The notes beneath the pieces were generated by a model. That model saw only the letters and a program-made list of their open reading frames with translations. It did no database searches and had not been told where the DNA came from. Shown here in pieces: positions 21,003 to 32,729 of a DNA stretch of 64,000 bases; positions within the stretch are counted from its first letter, which is position 1, and each line of letters opens with the position of its first letter. The DNA is from Aurelia coerulea (Eukaryota > Cnidaria > Scyphozoa > Semaeostomeae > Ulmaridae): positions 43,222,663 to 43,286,662 of the forward strand of contig CM076943.1 of NCBI GenBank assembly GCA_039566865.1. The letters run 5' to 3'. Made by a program: the position numbers and the translations under genes.

Positions 21003-22652
21003 AGCAAAACTGAAACCACTCTTTAAAATAGGATCGAAAGATGATCCCAGAAACTATCGACCCAATTTCTTGGCTTCCGCAACTCTCAAAAAATATTGAA
21101 AAAATAATTCATGGTCAAGTACAAAAGTACCTGGATGAAAAGAAAATATTGTATAGATACCAATCTGGCTTTCGTGCTCATCACTCAACAGATACCTGCT
21201 TATCTTACTTAAATGATACGATCCTTCAAGGACTTGAAGCTGGGATGTTTACAGGCATGATCTTAATTGACCTTCAAAAAGCATTTGATACAATTGACCA
21301 TGACATCTTTCTGGATAAAATGGCATACCTTGGCTTTAGCAAATCATCCATTTCGTGGTACAAATCTTACCTTCAGGACCGATCATTTACTGTCAACATT
21401 GGCAAGGAGTACTCAAATCATGGTAATCTGTCATGTGGGGTCCCTCAGGGGTCAATTCTTGGTCCACTCATATTCCTTCTTTACGTGAATGACATGGCAC
21501 GAGCGGTCGACTGCGACCTGCTTCTGTATGCAGATGATTCTTGCTTAATTTTTAGAGACAAAAACATTGAGCAAATAGAGATCAATTTAAACAAAAATTT
21601 CAATTCCCTCTGTGATTGGTTTGTAGAAAACAAACTAAGCATTCATTTTGGAGATGACAAAACTAAATCCATTCTCTTTGGACAAAAGAAAAGCAAGAAC
21701 CTGAAAAAGTTGGACATCAGGAGGGGTGATATAGGGATTAAACAGCATTCGACAGTCACATATCTGGGATGTGTCCTGGATGAAAATCTCTCTGGGCAGT
21801 CGATGGCAACTAAGATGCTTGGAAAAATAAATGGCAAGCTAAAATTTCTGTCAGGAAACAAAGCTACCTGGATAAATCCTTACGCAGGTTGCTTCTAAAT
21901 GCTCTTATTCAACCTCATTTTGATTATGCATGCACTTCTTGGTATCCAGGGTTGAATAAAAGGATGTCCAAAAAAATCCAGACGGCACAAAATAAATGCA
22001 TCCGTTTTTACCTGAATTTGAAAAACACAGCAGCACACATTGGGGTCACAGAATTCAAGGCCATAAATTGGCTTCCTACAAAAAACAGGATAGATCAATG
22101 TGTCTGTGTCAACATTATGAAATTTTTCAAAGGAGCTGCCCCAGCGTACAGTGCTGAGATATTCCGTCCAGTCAACCAGGGCCAAACAACACGAAGGTCC
22201 AAGTTCAAATTGGATATTCCTTTTCGAAAAAACAATGCTGGACCAAAAATGCCTATCTTATCTAGGGCCCAAAACATGGAATAGTCTTTCGTCTGAGATC
22301 AAATCAGCAAACAATATTAATGCATTCAAAAACAAGATCAAAGAAAACTTTATCCAAAATGTACAGAAAGAGGAAGATGACATGTATGTCTTCTATTAAG
22401 GACCATTTTCAAAACACACATGCAGCTCTGAATTTCCTTTTTTTCTATGTATTTCTGTTATACAGCACCTCTAAGGGGACTATTATAGAAATAAGGTCAA
22501 CTTGACCTTTTAGTGCTATCCCTGCCACACTGTAATCAGGGGTGTTTATCTTTACGTTTTTAACATTTTATATTGTACGGTATCTATTTCTTATTAGAAA
22601 ACTTGTAAATATTTATTGTGGCAAATTAGCACATATACATACATACATACGT
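21003..22652 (+). pseudogene. LINE A, reverse transcriptase, 5'-truncated and frameshifted
   Basis: It begins abruptly at AGCAAAACTGAAACC, where unit C has uninterrupted intron after GTTGACCCA. The RT core reads FRAHHSTDTCLSYLND, FDTIDHDIFLDKM, GVPQGSILGP, the catalytic YADD and TYLGCVLDEN, then after frameshifts near 21060, 21860 and 22260 the tail (HFDYACTSWYPG, FKGAAPAYSAEIF, YLGPKTWNSLS) to a stop at 22397. The 3' end is an ACATACATAC microsatellite-like tail. It lies in the intron after EGF exon A, in the same orientation as the gene. The clade is CR1/Jockey-like by motif style only. Confidence 0.85.
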
Positions 22653-22757
22653 AGATCTGGTCAAAGAGATCTTGGCGCAATAAGCTGTATAGGGGGCAGT
22701 GCAGGAGAAAATGCTCATTGTCCTCTTTACCAGTGCCGCATTACACATTGGACTTAA

Positions 22758-23074
22758 GGTAACTCTGCTTTCCGCTCTAGTGCCCAGCGAGATGCCGTTT
22801 CGCAAAACCACTCTCCTCAGAAAGCAGTTAATTTCTCCAATATTATTCGGTCAATCGAAAAGCGGTAAAAAGGATGTTGTTCTGTATAATCTGGGCAATC
22901 GAATGATGTATAAATCGCAATGTTTCCGTTAACCCTGGCATCGCAAATCCTTGCTCAAATCTTTTGCTGATTTCAGAAAGGCCGAATAATATTGGAGAAA
23001 TTAACTGTTTTCTGAGGAGAGTGGTTTTGCGAAACGGCATCTCGCTGTGCACTAGAGCGGAAAGCAGAGTTACC
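22758..23074. mobile_element. Palindromic MITE, TTAA-flanked, 317 bp
   Basis: Ends GGTAACTCTGCTTTCCGCTC and its exact complement; both arms pair for roughly 110 bp. TTAA at 22754-22757 and 23075-23078. The orthologous site in unit B (35488-35491) has a single uninterrupted TTAA. TTAA duplications are made by Kolobok and piggyBac transposases; the neighbour on its right favours Kolobok. Confidence 0.88.
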
Positions 23075-23078
23075 TTAA

Positions 23079-24676
23079 GGCGGCAGAACAGGAAAAAATC
23101 ATCATAAAAAATGTTTTTAGTGTTTTTTTCTCATCTACAACACTGGTCTTCCTACAACATGTGCAAAGTTACCTGATATAAATATCTCCACTATAAGTCA
23201 AGAAAAAGAGTTTTTTTCCAACAGGTCTAACTTTTTAATTTCTGTTACCATGGTAACCACAAATAAATTTTGATAATTTCACTGCCTGGAATCTACCTTA
23301 GAGCTCCATAGCTCACTATCCAATTCCCTGATTCCTATTTTACGATAAAGGAGAGGTTAGTGCACCATTACGAGGCAATTGGGCCTTGGTAAGCAGTTTC
23401 GTTTTCCTGTTGAAGCAACTTGCTAAGATTTTTGCCTCTAGCCATCGCTCTTGCTCTGAAATGCCTCCAAATCGAAAATTTTTGCTGTGTCAAAAGAAAA
23501 AAGAGGAGATTTTATGGGAATCAGCATATACAGAATTCAGTTGAAGACCTTTGTGAGTCGTCAGATGAGGATGAACGGAGTGCAAAGAAGATGGCCTAAA
23601 AGTAGTCCAGTTGAACAGCCACAGACATCAACACCAAAGCCAAGGCACCCTGTGACTGTCAGCAAGCTATGTGAAGATCCAGGTGAACTCTCGTCCTCAG
23701 AGTCTTCCTTAGATGATGAAGAGAATGTGCCAGTTGGATACAGACTGTGGGATATGTCTTTCCTGTCTGCCATCAATCATCAAAATCCTTATCTGCCCAT
23801 TGTGCAAGAGAAATAATGTTAGGGTAGATGAAAAACTACATTCAAAGATAGGACTAGCTTCAATTATGCAAGTAACATGCACTAGTAACAGATGTTTGTT
23901 TACTGCTGAACTTCCAACCTCAAAAAAGGTTGGCAAAGCCTATGACGTCAACAGCCAGAGCCAAGAACAAAGCCAAGAAAAGGAGAAAGACCATCAGGAA
24001 CAGAAAGGAAGGCTTTTCTGATGCATTAGAAGAAGCAGAGGGACTCCAATACCAGTCAGGGGCTTTTTAAATACAAGAACTACATGTTCAATATTGAATG
24101 AATAAATGTAAACTTTAACGCTCGTTTTCCGAAAATTGATATTTCCACACAAACCAAACATTGTGTCCAGGATATTTTTAAAATGGTGAAAGATATGCTG
24201 CTGAAATTTTCACAACAGCTTTAGGCAAGACAGAACTGTGCAACTAGGCTCTAAAATGAAACAAGGATGTTATGGCTGCAAAATTACGCCAGTTTTCATT
24301 TTGTCAATTTTCAACATTTTGCGTCAAATTTTACCACAGGCTTAAAACATACTTGTCTATGTCTAACTGGTTGGTTTTGAGCTTTATTGCATAGCAATAT
24401 GATAGTAGTATCTGCCCACAAAATCTCAAAGCCTTACCTAGTCTAATTAGAAAATTATTTTGGACAGGCTAAACCCACTTTTTTGACTCTCGGAAATAGG
24501 TGTGGTTTTGTTTAGGGTGTGGCTGTGAATCTAATTGACTAATTAACAACTAATTTGTGTAAATGTATTTGAAGATGCTTGTATTTGATGAGAATCATAA
24601 TTTATTTGTTAAAGAAGCAGTTCTATGCCCTTTGTCATAGACTTCAAAAATACTTAATTTTTCCTGTTCTGCCCCC
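23079..24676 (+). mobile_element. Kolobok-like DNA transposon, internally deleted, TTAA-flanked
   Basis: Left end GGCGGCAGAACAGGAAAAA, right end TTTTTCCTGTTCTGCCCCC, inverted with one or two mismatches, between TTAA at 23075-23078 (shared with the palindromic MITE) and TTAA at 24677-24680. Starting with purines and ending with pyrimidines next to TTAA fits the Kolobok superfamily, and the coding remnant inside agrees. The length, 1.6 kb, is too short for a complete transposase gene. Confidence 0.8.
23461..24021 (+). pseudogene. Kolobok-type (Mutator-like) transposase, N-terminal remnant
   Basis: The start MPPNRKFLLCQKKKEE is followed, in a second frame, by a serine/proline-rich stretch and GYRLWDMSFLSA, then in a third frame by CPLCKRNNVRVDE, GLASIMQVTCTSNRC and a broken end after KAYDVNSQ. 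The CPxCK...TCxxxxC zinc-binding pattern and the GYRL.DM motif are those of the N-terminal part of Mutator-like/Kolobok transposases. Frames shift near 23540 and 23790; the catalytic part is absent. Non-functional. Confidence 0.7.
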
Positions 24677-25405
24677 TTAAACAAGCAAAGTTATGTTTAA
24701 TTCTATGCCCATTCAAAGCACTGAATTCAACCCGAAGCTTGGTTAAAAGTCTTATACCCCGGGGGACCACTTGGTACCTGATGTGTTATCATGCTCGTAC
24801 AAAAAGCGCGGGAAAGGGTGCCTTTCTTGAAAGTAGGCACGGACCCACGCGGGCCCGTGTTTAGGGGTGCCAATTCGACCAAAATGTAAAAAAAGGGTGC
24901 ACTTTTCTGCAATTGGTAAATTTAAATTGTTCTACAATGATATTTTAGTCATGATTTATAGAAAAGAATTCATAACGAGTCAAAGAACTTATCAGGCCAG
25001 CATAAGATGGGGAAGGAAGTCGAGAGCATGTTCCTCCTTTTCAAACCACACCGGCAATATTTGCAAATTTCGTAACTGACTTGTCAGGATTAGGGTACCT
25101 GAATTAAAGAAGTTCTACCGGGAGGCCCCCTAAGGGATCTCGGGCTCCGAGTCTCCGGGGCATATTTCTATGGGCTCCGGGCTCCCAAAGGCAAAATTGT
25201 CGTGCTCCAGGGCTCCATTGCAGACTTTTCAGGGCTCCAGGGCTCCACTTCTTAAAATTAGTCAAAAAATGATTTTGTCAGTTTTAGCAAGCCGCGTAGT
25301 GCCAGACTGCACTCGTTGTTTCTTGAGCGAGAAAGTGCAGTTTGTGGTTTAAACTGGATATGCGCAACTAAAGCTGATAACAAGCACGAGTCCCCTAGAA
25401 AATAC

Positions 25406-26586
25406 CAGATGTCTCAAAAATGTATACAAATTTGGTTGACTCCGAATTTAGCTTTAACCAATGGCTAATCACTCTCAAAATGTTTCTCGATAGTTACCTT
25501 TAACGTACCGGGTGTCCCAAAAAAATGTATACGGATTTGGTTGACTACAGCCATGTGAATTTAGCTTTAATCATTGTCTAATCACTCTAAAAATGTTCCT
25601 CGATAGTTAACTTGAACATAGGTACCTTGTTTGTTGATATTGGTACTTTGAGACCAAACATGTAGATCCTGAAAGTTCAAATTTGCCTCCTCCTGCAAAC
25701 CAGAGCTTTAGCCATTTGGCCTAAGCAATTTTTTAAGGCACAGTGTATAAATCAATGATAACCTTGATAAAATTTGAACAACATTAGATCTTGTGTTGTT
25801 CTGTTTTCATGAAGTCATCCCACAGTCACCCATTGGGAAGTTTCTCGATTTTCATTAATTTCAGTTCTTAATTTCAATGTGCTTCAGGAATTTGCTTAGG
25901 CCAAAAGGCCAAAACTCTGGTTTGGAAGTGGACGCACATTTGAGCTTTCAAGATTGATATTTCTGCTCTCAAAGCACCAATACCAACAAACGAGGTATCT
26001 GTGTTCAAGTTAACTATCGAGGAACATTTTGAGAGTGATTAGCCATTGATTAAAGCTAAATTCACATCACTGGAGTCAAGCAAATCTGTATACATTTTTT
26101 TGGGACACCCGGTAGATACCTCGTTTGTTGGTATTGGTGCTTCTTGAAAGCTCAAATTTGGGTGCACTTGCAAGCCAAAGCTTTGGCCTTTTGGCCTCAG
26201 CAAATTCCTGAAGCACATCGAAATCGAGATCGAAATTAAGAACTGAAATTAATGAAAAATTAAGAGACTTCCCAATGGGTGACTGGGGGGGGGGGGGGTG
26301 ACTTCTGGAAAACAGAATAACACAAGATCCAACATTGTTCAAATTTCATTAAGGTTATCGTTGATTTATACGCTGTGCCTTAAGAAATTGCCTAGGCCAA
26401 AAGGCTAAAGCTCTGGTTTGGAGGAAGAGGCAAATTTGAGCTTTCAAGATTAACTTGTCTGCTCTCAAAGCACCAATACCAACAAACAAGGTATCTATAT
26501 TCAAGTTATCTATCAAGAAACATCTTTACAGTGATTATCCATTGATTAAAGCTAAATTCACAGCGCTGGATTCAATCAAATCTTTA
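25406..26586. mobile_element. CCGGGTGTCCC-family palindromic MITE, outer copy
   Basis: The arms carry AATGTATACAAATTTGGTTG, TTTAGCTTTAACC and CTCGTTTGTTGGTATTGG and pair with the right half up to AGCTAAATTCACAGCGCTGG. Its ends are eroded. It is interrupted by an inner copy of its own family at 25508-26112. Confidence 0.65.
25508..26112. mobile_element. CCGGGTGTCCC-family palindromic MITE, inner copy, 605 bp
   Basis: Perfect inverted ends CCGGGTGTCCCAAAAAAATG, TA on both sides (25506-25507, 26113-26114). The interior is palindromic, with repeats of AAAGCTCTGGTTTG-like sequence. Tc1/mariner-type by duplication and terminal sequence. Confidence 0.9.
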
Positions 26587-26779
26587 TCTTGGTATTGTTT
26601 TTGAGCTTTTGAGCTTTTGGGCTTAATGCATCTTGTGAAAAACGGGAAGACCACTCTATCGATGATGGCATCTTTCATCTGCTGAAACCAATAAGTTCCT
26701 TCATGCAACTGTAAGAGAAGCTCAAGAGTAGTCAAGTTTTCGTGGGCAACTATGTGGTCCACAAGGCACGATGTCTTCT

Positions 26780-27080
26780 CAATTACCTCATTTATAAGAC
26801 TATTAAACCATCCATTTTAGAACTGTTAATTATAGAATCAGGGGATGCCTTCTATGCTAAATTAAAAGATATCTCTTTGACAAATTTTTCTCACGCTCTG
26901 ACTTATAGAATGACTGCCACTGTCACAAAATTATAAAAGTTTCCTTATCGCTTATGGCAAGTATGACATTAGGTGATGCATTCTGAGCCAAAGTAAGGGG
27001 CTTGGTCCCAAAAATTTTCCTGTGGGCAAAACCTCATGTTAATGCCCCTTACTTAATTTACCCTGGCCACACCACTCCCT
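26780..27080. mobile_element. Truncated copy of the CAGTGGCG hAT family
   Basis: Holds GATGCATTCTGAGCCAAAGT, CCCAAAAATTTTCCTGTGGG and a right end CCCTGGCCACACCACT, as in the complete element just downstream; left end missing. Confidence 0.6.
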
Positions 27081-27108
27081 TGGAGGTCTGAAAGTAGATT
27101 GTTTGCGA

Positions 27109-27913
27109 CAGTGGCGTGGCCACGGGGAGGGGGTATGGGGGGCAATTGCCCCCCCCCCAACTTTTGTCAAAAGAAGGTCCTCGAGATTCCTCTAAAACCG
27201 AGGAGAAAATAGCTGGATCTAGGTTGGGTAAGAAATTAGAATTTTCCGAGAAATTAAAATCTTCCATTTTAGCACTGGCAAGCGTGATATTGGGAGATGC
27301 ATTCTAAGCCAAAGTAAAAGATCTTTTTTCAAAAATTTTCCTCGTGCTCTGATTCATAGGATAACTGTTCACAAAACTATCAAAGTTTTCTTGTCGCTAA
27401 TGGCAAGCATGATATTGGGAGATGCATTCTACGCCAAAGTAAAAGATCTTTTTTCAAAAATTTTCCTCGTGCTCTGATTCATAGGATAACTGTTCACAAA
27501 ACTATCAAAGTTTTCTTGTCGCTAATGGCAAGCATGATATTGGAAGATGCATTCTAAGCCAAAGTAAAAGATCTTTTTTCAAAAATTTTCCTCGTGCTCT
27601 GATTCATAGGATAACTGTTCACAAAACTATCAAAGTTTTCTTGTCGCTAATGGCAAGCATGATATTCGGAGATGCATTCTAAGCCAAAGTAAAGATCTTT
27701 TTTTTTTCAAAAATTTTCCTCGTGCTCTGATTCATAGGATAACTGTTCACAAAACTATCAAAGTTTTCTTGTTGCTAATGGCAAGCATGATATTGGGGGA
27801 TGCATTATAAGCCAAAGTAAAGGGCGTGGCCCCAAATTTTTTCCTGCGGGCTTTGCCCCCAGACCACCTCGTTTCACCCCCCCCCCACCTAATTTACCCT
27901 GGCAATGCCACTG
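27109..27913. mobile_element. hAT non-autonomous element with internal ~124-bp tandem repeats
   Basis: Ends CAGTGGCGTGGCCA and TGGCAATGCCACTG; duplication GTTTGCGA (27101-27108) and GTTTACGA (27914-27921), 7 of 8 identical. Between about 27285 and 27815 a unit of roughly 124 bp, containing GATGCATTCTAAGCCAAAG and CTCGTGCTCTGATTCATAGG, is repeated a little over four times with few differences. CAAAAGAAGGTCCTCGAGAT near the left end links it to the element at 13767-14899. Confidence 0.88.
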
Positions 27914-28720
27914 GTTTACGAATATAAATCTCCCTGCAAAATTATCTGTTTGTCAATTTTCACTGCAAGTTCTGATCTTTTTACCAATATTGTTCAGAAG
28001 AAAGAATAAAATTCCTAGCGCATAAGGATTGAAATTCTAACTGAAAGATTTCCAATCATAAGTAAATGGCCAGATATCCAGAAACAATGTCTCGAAGAAA
28101 CCTGAAAACTTCAAAAATTAATTTCAAAGTTGATGTTGAGATCTACTAAGAAGCTCAAATAGTTTCACTCCTTAGTCATATAGTTCTCGTAATTAAATGT
28201 TGTCCGTTTATTGCTTGGCATTCACAAATAAAATTGTTTGAGATAAAGGGCTCCACATGGAGAAAGCAATGGGCTCTAGTGCTCCACCACGGAAATTGTT
28301 TGGGCTCCGGGCTCCATGCTGTCAAAATGATGGGCTCCAGTGCTCCAGGGACCCCCCCTTTGGGGGCCTCATTAAGACTGGACGAACACACAAAAATGTA
28401 TTATTAGAAAAGACATTATTCTACTCCGTGCCGTGAAACCGTGAAACAGTAAAAATTCCCATTTGAAATTCCCAGTTGGCACAAGACAACAATAACAGCA
28501 GCAAACAGTAGACCTATTTGTTTCAATTCTTCACACCTTAGGCTAATTCACACAATCAAAAGTGATTTAAATCTAAAATCCGTTCAATTACAAAGCAACG
28601 CTTTCTCTTGTGAATAAAATTTCTGCCTGCTCTGGACGTCATGGTAATGAACGAAAATTGTCAACTCAATTTTTGTATTGCTCGTCGAGGGAGTCCCCAC
28701 TGTCACGGAGCAGGAAGGCG

Positions 28721-31009
28721 CACAGTGATCCAGCAAGTGTAATAAATGCCGAAAAATGAAAATTCTCAAAATCAATCACGCTGTAGCTCATTTCAAAGAA
28801 CAATGATTGGCAGTCAAAATAAAAAAGGAATTATTAAAATCGGACCTATGAGAGCCAAGAAACAGATTTTTAAAGTTTCAAGAAATCACAAGTTTACAAA
28901 TTTCATATCGAGAAGACAATTAACACTTGATTTAGGCTAACTTCAAAATTCAATTTCTCTGCTCACACAAATCCGATTCTTGAAAATATTTTTTTATTTT
29001 GATTGTATACATCTCAGCATTATGTGTCTTTCATTTCATCGAAAACGAATGGAAAATTTTCACGAATTTTGCGAATTACTACAAGTACCATATTTGAGGA
29101 TAAAAACCGATATTTAGGTAGAAACAGTTGAAAATCTAAAAGACGGGGTCAAACGGTGTCTTAGCAAAAAATATTACAATTAACTAGAACTTGTTTCCAG
29201 TGCGTGTGCCAAAGGTTATCTTTGGGAACCTTCTGCAAAAAATTCTATGGCCGTTTTAGAATGTGTGGTCATTTCTTGAAAATGACATGTGGTCGTTACT
29301 GAAACCAGTGTTGTTTTACATTAACTGAATTGATATTCTAGATAATGCCCTAAACTCATTTCAAATTAAAGACAAGTCATGCAGCTGGATTCTTGAAACT
29401 AGGTTGAATTGAAGAAACTAAAAATCAAAATACATTAACGTATAGTGGACTGAAGAACCAGGAACTCTACTCTTTGTGACGTCTGAGCCCGACACTGTAT
29501 CAATCATGTCAAATTCAATTCCGAAGCACCACGTTCTTTCTTACCACTGTCAGACTAGACCTAATGCTTCCTCTTGAACTTTAATGTCATAGTTGTAGTT
29601 GACTGATTTTGGCCGTACTTTCTTCAGAACGAGAACAAACGGTTATTGATCTGATTGATTTGATAGTTATGAGGACAGGGCAAATTTTGCGATTGTGTGG
29701 TGCCACTTCGACGTTTGCCTCGCAGTTTCCGAGACTACAGACACCAGAGACACCACTAAGACTGTCAACGTTGATAGACTGAAGCTTTTCACCTATGATA
29801 TGATGCTGCACTTAGCAATACATTTCCACTCGGAAGAGAATAGATTTCCTTACTATACACCAGATGCTTGCCCATAACTGGGAGCTGCTTGAATTCTAAA
29901 AAAAGGCTATCCGATAGGTGTATGGTTTGAAAGCAGCCCCAACGCCTGGAACAAACATGTTCACAGCTTCCAAACTGACCCAGGATTCAGAGCAAGACAA
30001 ACGTTTGTGCAACATGACATCCGTGACGTTTTGTCAGAATGCTCATAACATCTGCCCAGAATGCAGCAAAAGCGAGCCATATTCTACAAACTACGGCAAA
30101 AGTCAATGAGATGAATAATGATACTAAAACTCAAGAAGAAGAAGCATTGAAGAAGTCTTTGAATTTATAACTGTGATAAGAAAGAATGTTATGCCTCTGA
30201 ACTGTATTCGATATGATTTGATGCAGTATTGAAACCAGACGTCACAAAGAGTAGAGTTCCTGGTTCTTCTGTCCACTATACGTTAATGTATTTTGATTTT
30301 TAGTTTTTTCAATTCATCCTAGTTTCAAGAATTCAGCTGAATGACTTGTCTTTAATTTTAAATGAGTTAAGGGCGTTATCTAGAATATCAATTCAGTTAA
30401 TGTAAAACAACACTGGTTTCAGTAACGACCACGTGTCATTTTCAAGAAATGACCACACATTCTAAAACGGCCATAGAATTTTTTGCAGAAGGTTCCCAAA
30501 GATAACCTTTGGCACACGCACTGGAAACATGTTCTAGTTAATTGTAATATTTTTTGCTAAGACACCGTTTGACCCCGTCTTTTAGATTTTCAACTGTTTC
30601 TACCTAAATATCGGTTTTTATCTTCAAATATGGTACTTGTAGTAATTCGCAAAATTCGTGAAAATTTTCCATTCGTTTTCGATGAAATGAAAGACACATA
30701 ATGCTGAGATGTATACAATGAAAATAAAAAAATAATTTCAAGAATCGGAGCTGTTTGAGCAGAGAAATTGAATTTTGAAGTTAGCCTAAATCAAGTGTTA
30801 ATTGTCTTCTCGATATGAAATTTGTAAACTTGTGATTTCTTGAAACTTTAAAAATCTGTTTCTTGGCTCTCATAGGTCCGATTTTGATAATTCCTTTTTT
30901 ATTTTGACTGCCAATCATTGCTCTTTGAAATGAGCTACAGCGTGATTGATTTTGAGAACTTTCATTTTTCGGCATTTATTACATTATTTTGCCATTCTGG
31001 ATCACTGTG
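28721..31009. mobile_element. Long foldback element, ~770-bp arms, 2289 bp
   Basis: Ends CACAGTGATCCAG and CTGGATCACTGTG, flanked by AGGCG on both sides (28716-28720, 31010-31014). The arms 28721-29487 and 30238-31009 are inverted copies of each other with few differences; each contains the same 64-codon frame (MPKNE...) in mirror orientation, which is a by-product of the inversion. The 750-bp loop has only short frames with no known domain. Confidence 0.8.
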
Positions 31010-31400
31010 AGGCGTAATAATCTCTCTGGTTTTGCCTTGAACATGAAAGTGAAATGTTAGAGCTCATAACTCCATTTTCAGATTACTAATTTCTTCCTAC
31101 GATATGCCAAACTGTAAGTTGAAATATCTAGCACGTAACTAGAATGAATAGAAATTGCCAGATTAAAAAGATTTTTCTCTGTGCTCAATCAAATGTTGGA
31201 ACTTTTTTTGGGACACCCGGTATTTTGACACGAGAAAGGGTATGTTCTCATGAAAATTTTCCGCGATTAGGGTATGTATTTTGCTAAAACAAGTCAGCGT
31301 TTAGGGTGCAAATGTTAAGCCTTTGTACGAGCATGATACTATAGGAAAGTATAGGAGTGGTCCCCCCGGGTCTTATACCCAGAATGTCACGAATGTTATA

Positions 31401-32365
31401 CCGGGTGCCCCAAAAAAAAAGGTAACAGATTTGATTGGGGCTAGCGATAAGAATTTAAGTTGAATCGAACCCTGATAAGTTTTGAAGTACTCTTAGATAG
31501 TTAACTTGAAGATTGATACCTTATTTGTTGATCTTGGTGCACCAAGAGTTGGAATATTAATCTCGAAAGTTCAAATTTGCCTCCTACTCCAAACCAGAGC
31601 TTTTGGGTTTGGCCTAAGCTGTGAACTCGCTGTGCTGTGGAATCTCCTCAATCATAGCCAAGTACAAACAAGAAACCTCTTGCTTAGGAACACATTTTAG
31701 TGAAAATCTGACTCTGAACTTTACAATCAGATTCAAGAATTTAGCCCCGAAGAGATCCCTTTCTTGATTCTACAAAAACTTTAAATTACACCTGCCTGAG
31801 AAAAGTTATTCATCAGCGAAATAAGTCCCGTAGGCTTTAACACACAGACTATCTTGCAATCTTCATTGCTTGAATGAAATGTTTTTTGCATCATCTCTCA
31901 CGAAATTATTACGAAACAAGCAATCGTCTATGCCCATGGGAACATAAAAAATGCTCATTCGTGCTTGGCTTGGTATACTTTTGTAAATGCATTCTGACTG
32001 GAGAAAACTATTCCTTGGTGACTATATTCATTAATTTATTTGCTAGTTATCAGTCTTTTACGTTCTTTTCAAACGGGTATCCAAAGGACCGATCCTTGTC
32101 CAAGAATGTCTTTGACTGAGGAGATTCCCCTAACCAGCGCAATAGCAGTTTAGGCCAAAGCCCAAAAGCTCTGGTTTGTAGATGCACGCAAATTTTGGCT
32201 TTCGAGATTAATATTTCAACTCTTGATGCGCCAATATCAACAAACGAGGTATTAATCTACAAGTTAACTATTGAAGAGTACTTCAAAATTTATTTGGGAT
32301 CGATTCGACTTATACTCTCATCGCTAGTCCCCATCAAATCTGTTACCTTTTTTTGGGACACCCGG
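31401..32365. mobile_element. CCGGGTGYCCC-family MITE, 965 bp, absent from sister unit
   Basis: Ends CCGGGTGCCCCAAAAAAA and AAAAAAAGGGACACCCGG-like complement, TA at 31399-31400 and 32366-32367. At the corresponding site between units B and C (36104-36105) a single TA stands in otherwise matching sequence (GTTATATGTAG), so insertion and duplication of TA are directly visible. Confidence 0.93.
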
Positions 32366-32367
32366 TA

Positions 32368-32727
32368 TGTAGATTTTTTCTTGGCCTTATGATAGCAAGC
32401 AGATTCATTTTAAACTGAGAAATCGAGGGAGAATCTCTTACCTTATTCTCAAGTAGATTCCATTCAGATATGGTATTTTGGAAATACGAGTTTGAGTACC
32501 GAATTGTTCTTCCCATAGGTTGTTCGTAACAATGTGGGTTTCTTAGATTATAGATCAAGTTTCGCTGCTGAGGTATCTCAGAATAAAGGTAATCAGGTGT
32601 CTTGGATTTGCACAGAGAATAGAAATGGTATAATCTTTGATACCATCTGCGATGGTACAAGGTTTCCCATCCTAATTCATCATAGAGTGCTCCTGCCCTT
32701 TCATGATATAATGCACAGCTGAAAACA
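32368..32727 (-). pseudogene. Antisense LINE tail, unit B copy
   Basis: Reads on the minus strand as the C-terminal end of a LINE protein: FYSLCKSKTPDYLYSEIP, YNLRNPHCYEQPMGRTIRY, ISEWNLLENKVRDS. Same arrangement as the LINE at 2-1334. Copied with the tandem unit (also at 20143 and 36106). Confidence 0.8.
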
Positions 32728-32729
32728 TA

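Larger units (their letters stand above)
25123..28373. mobile_element. Element with AGGCCCCC ends and GGGCTCC repeats
   Basis: The left side (25123-25255) has GAGGCCCCCTAAGGG then repeated GGGCTCCGGGCTCC and CAGGGCTCCA. The right side (28235-28373) has the same motifs, ending CCTTTGGGGGCCTC in inverse orientation. Target duplication not resolved. It was itself a target for the insertions at 25406-26586 and 27109-27913. Confidence 0.55.
25118..31220. mobile_element. Nested insertion complex, 6.1 kb, flanked by TA
   Basis: Compared with the uninterrupted sister copy (35.9 kb), the extra DNA starts CCGGG after TA (25116-25117) and ends GGGACACCCGG before TA (31221-31222): the ends of the CCGGGTGTCCCAAAA family. 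Soon after the left end other elements take over: an AGGCCCCC-ended element rich in GGGCTCC repeats (about 25123-28373), self-nested TA MITEs (25406-26586), an hAT element with tandem repeats (27109-27913) and a long foldback element (28721-31009). No gene. Confidence 0.75.
24758..31371. mobile_element. hAT-type MITE (TSD TCTTATAC), split by a 6.1-kb insertion
   Basis: Left half 24758-25117, right half 31221-31371; identical in order to the intact copy at 35569-36075. Ends CCCGGGGGACCACT and AGTGGTCCCCCCGGG, TSD TCTTATAC at 24750-24757 and 31372-31379. Because the intact copy has the same duplication and flanks, both descend from one insertion that was copied with the tandem unit. Confidence 0.88.

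Noticed and set aside
28746..30975. Identical 64-codon frames on opposite strands as a conserved small protein
   Set aside because: They are the two arms of one foldback element; their similarity follows from the inversion and is not evidence for coding.
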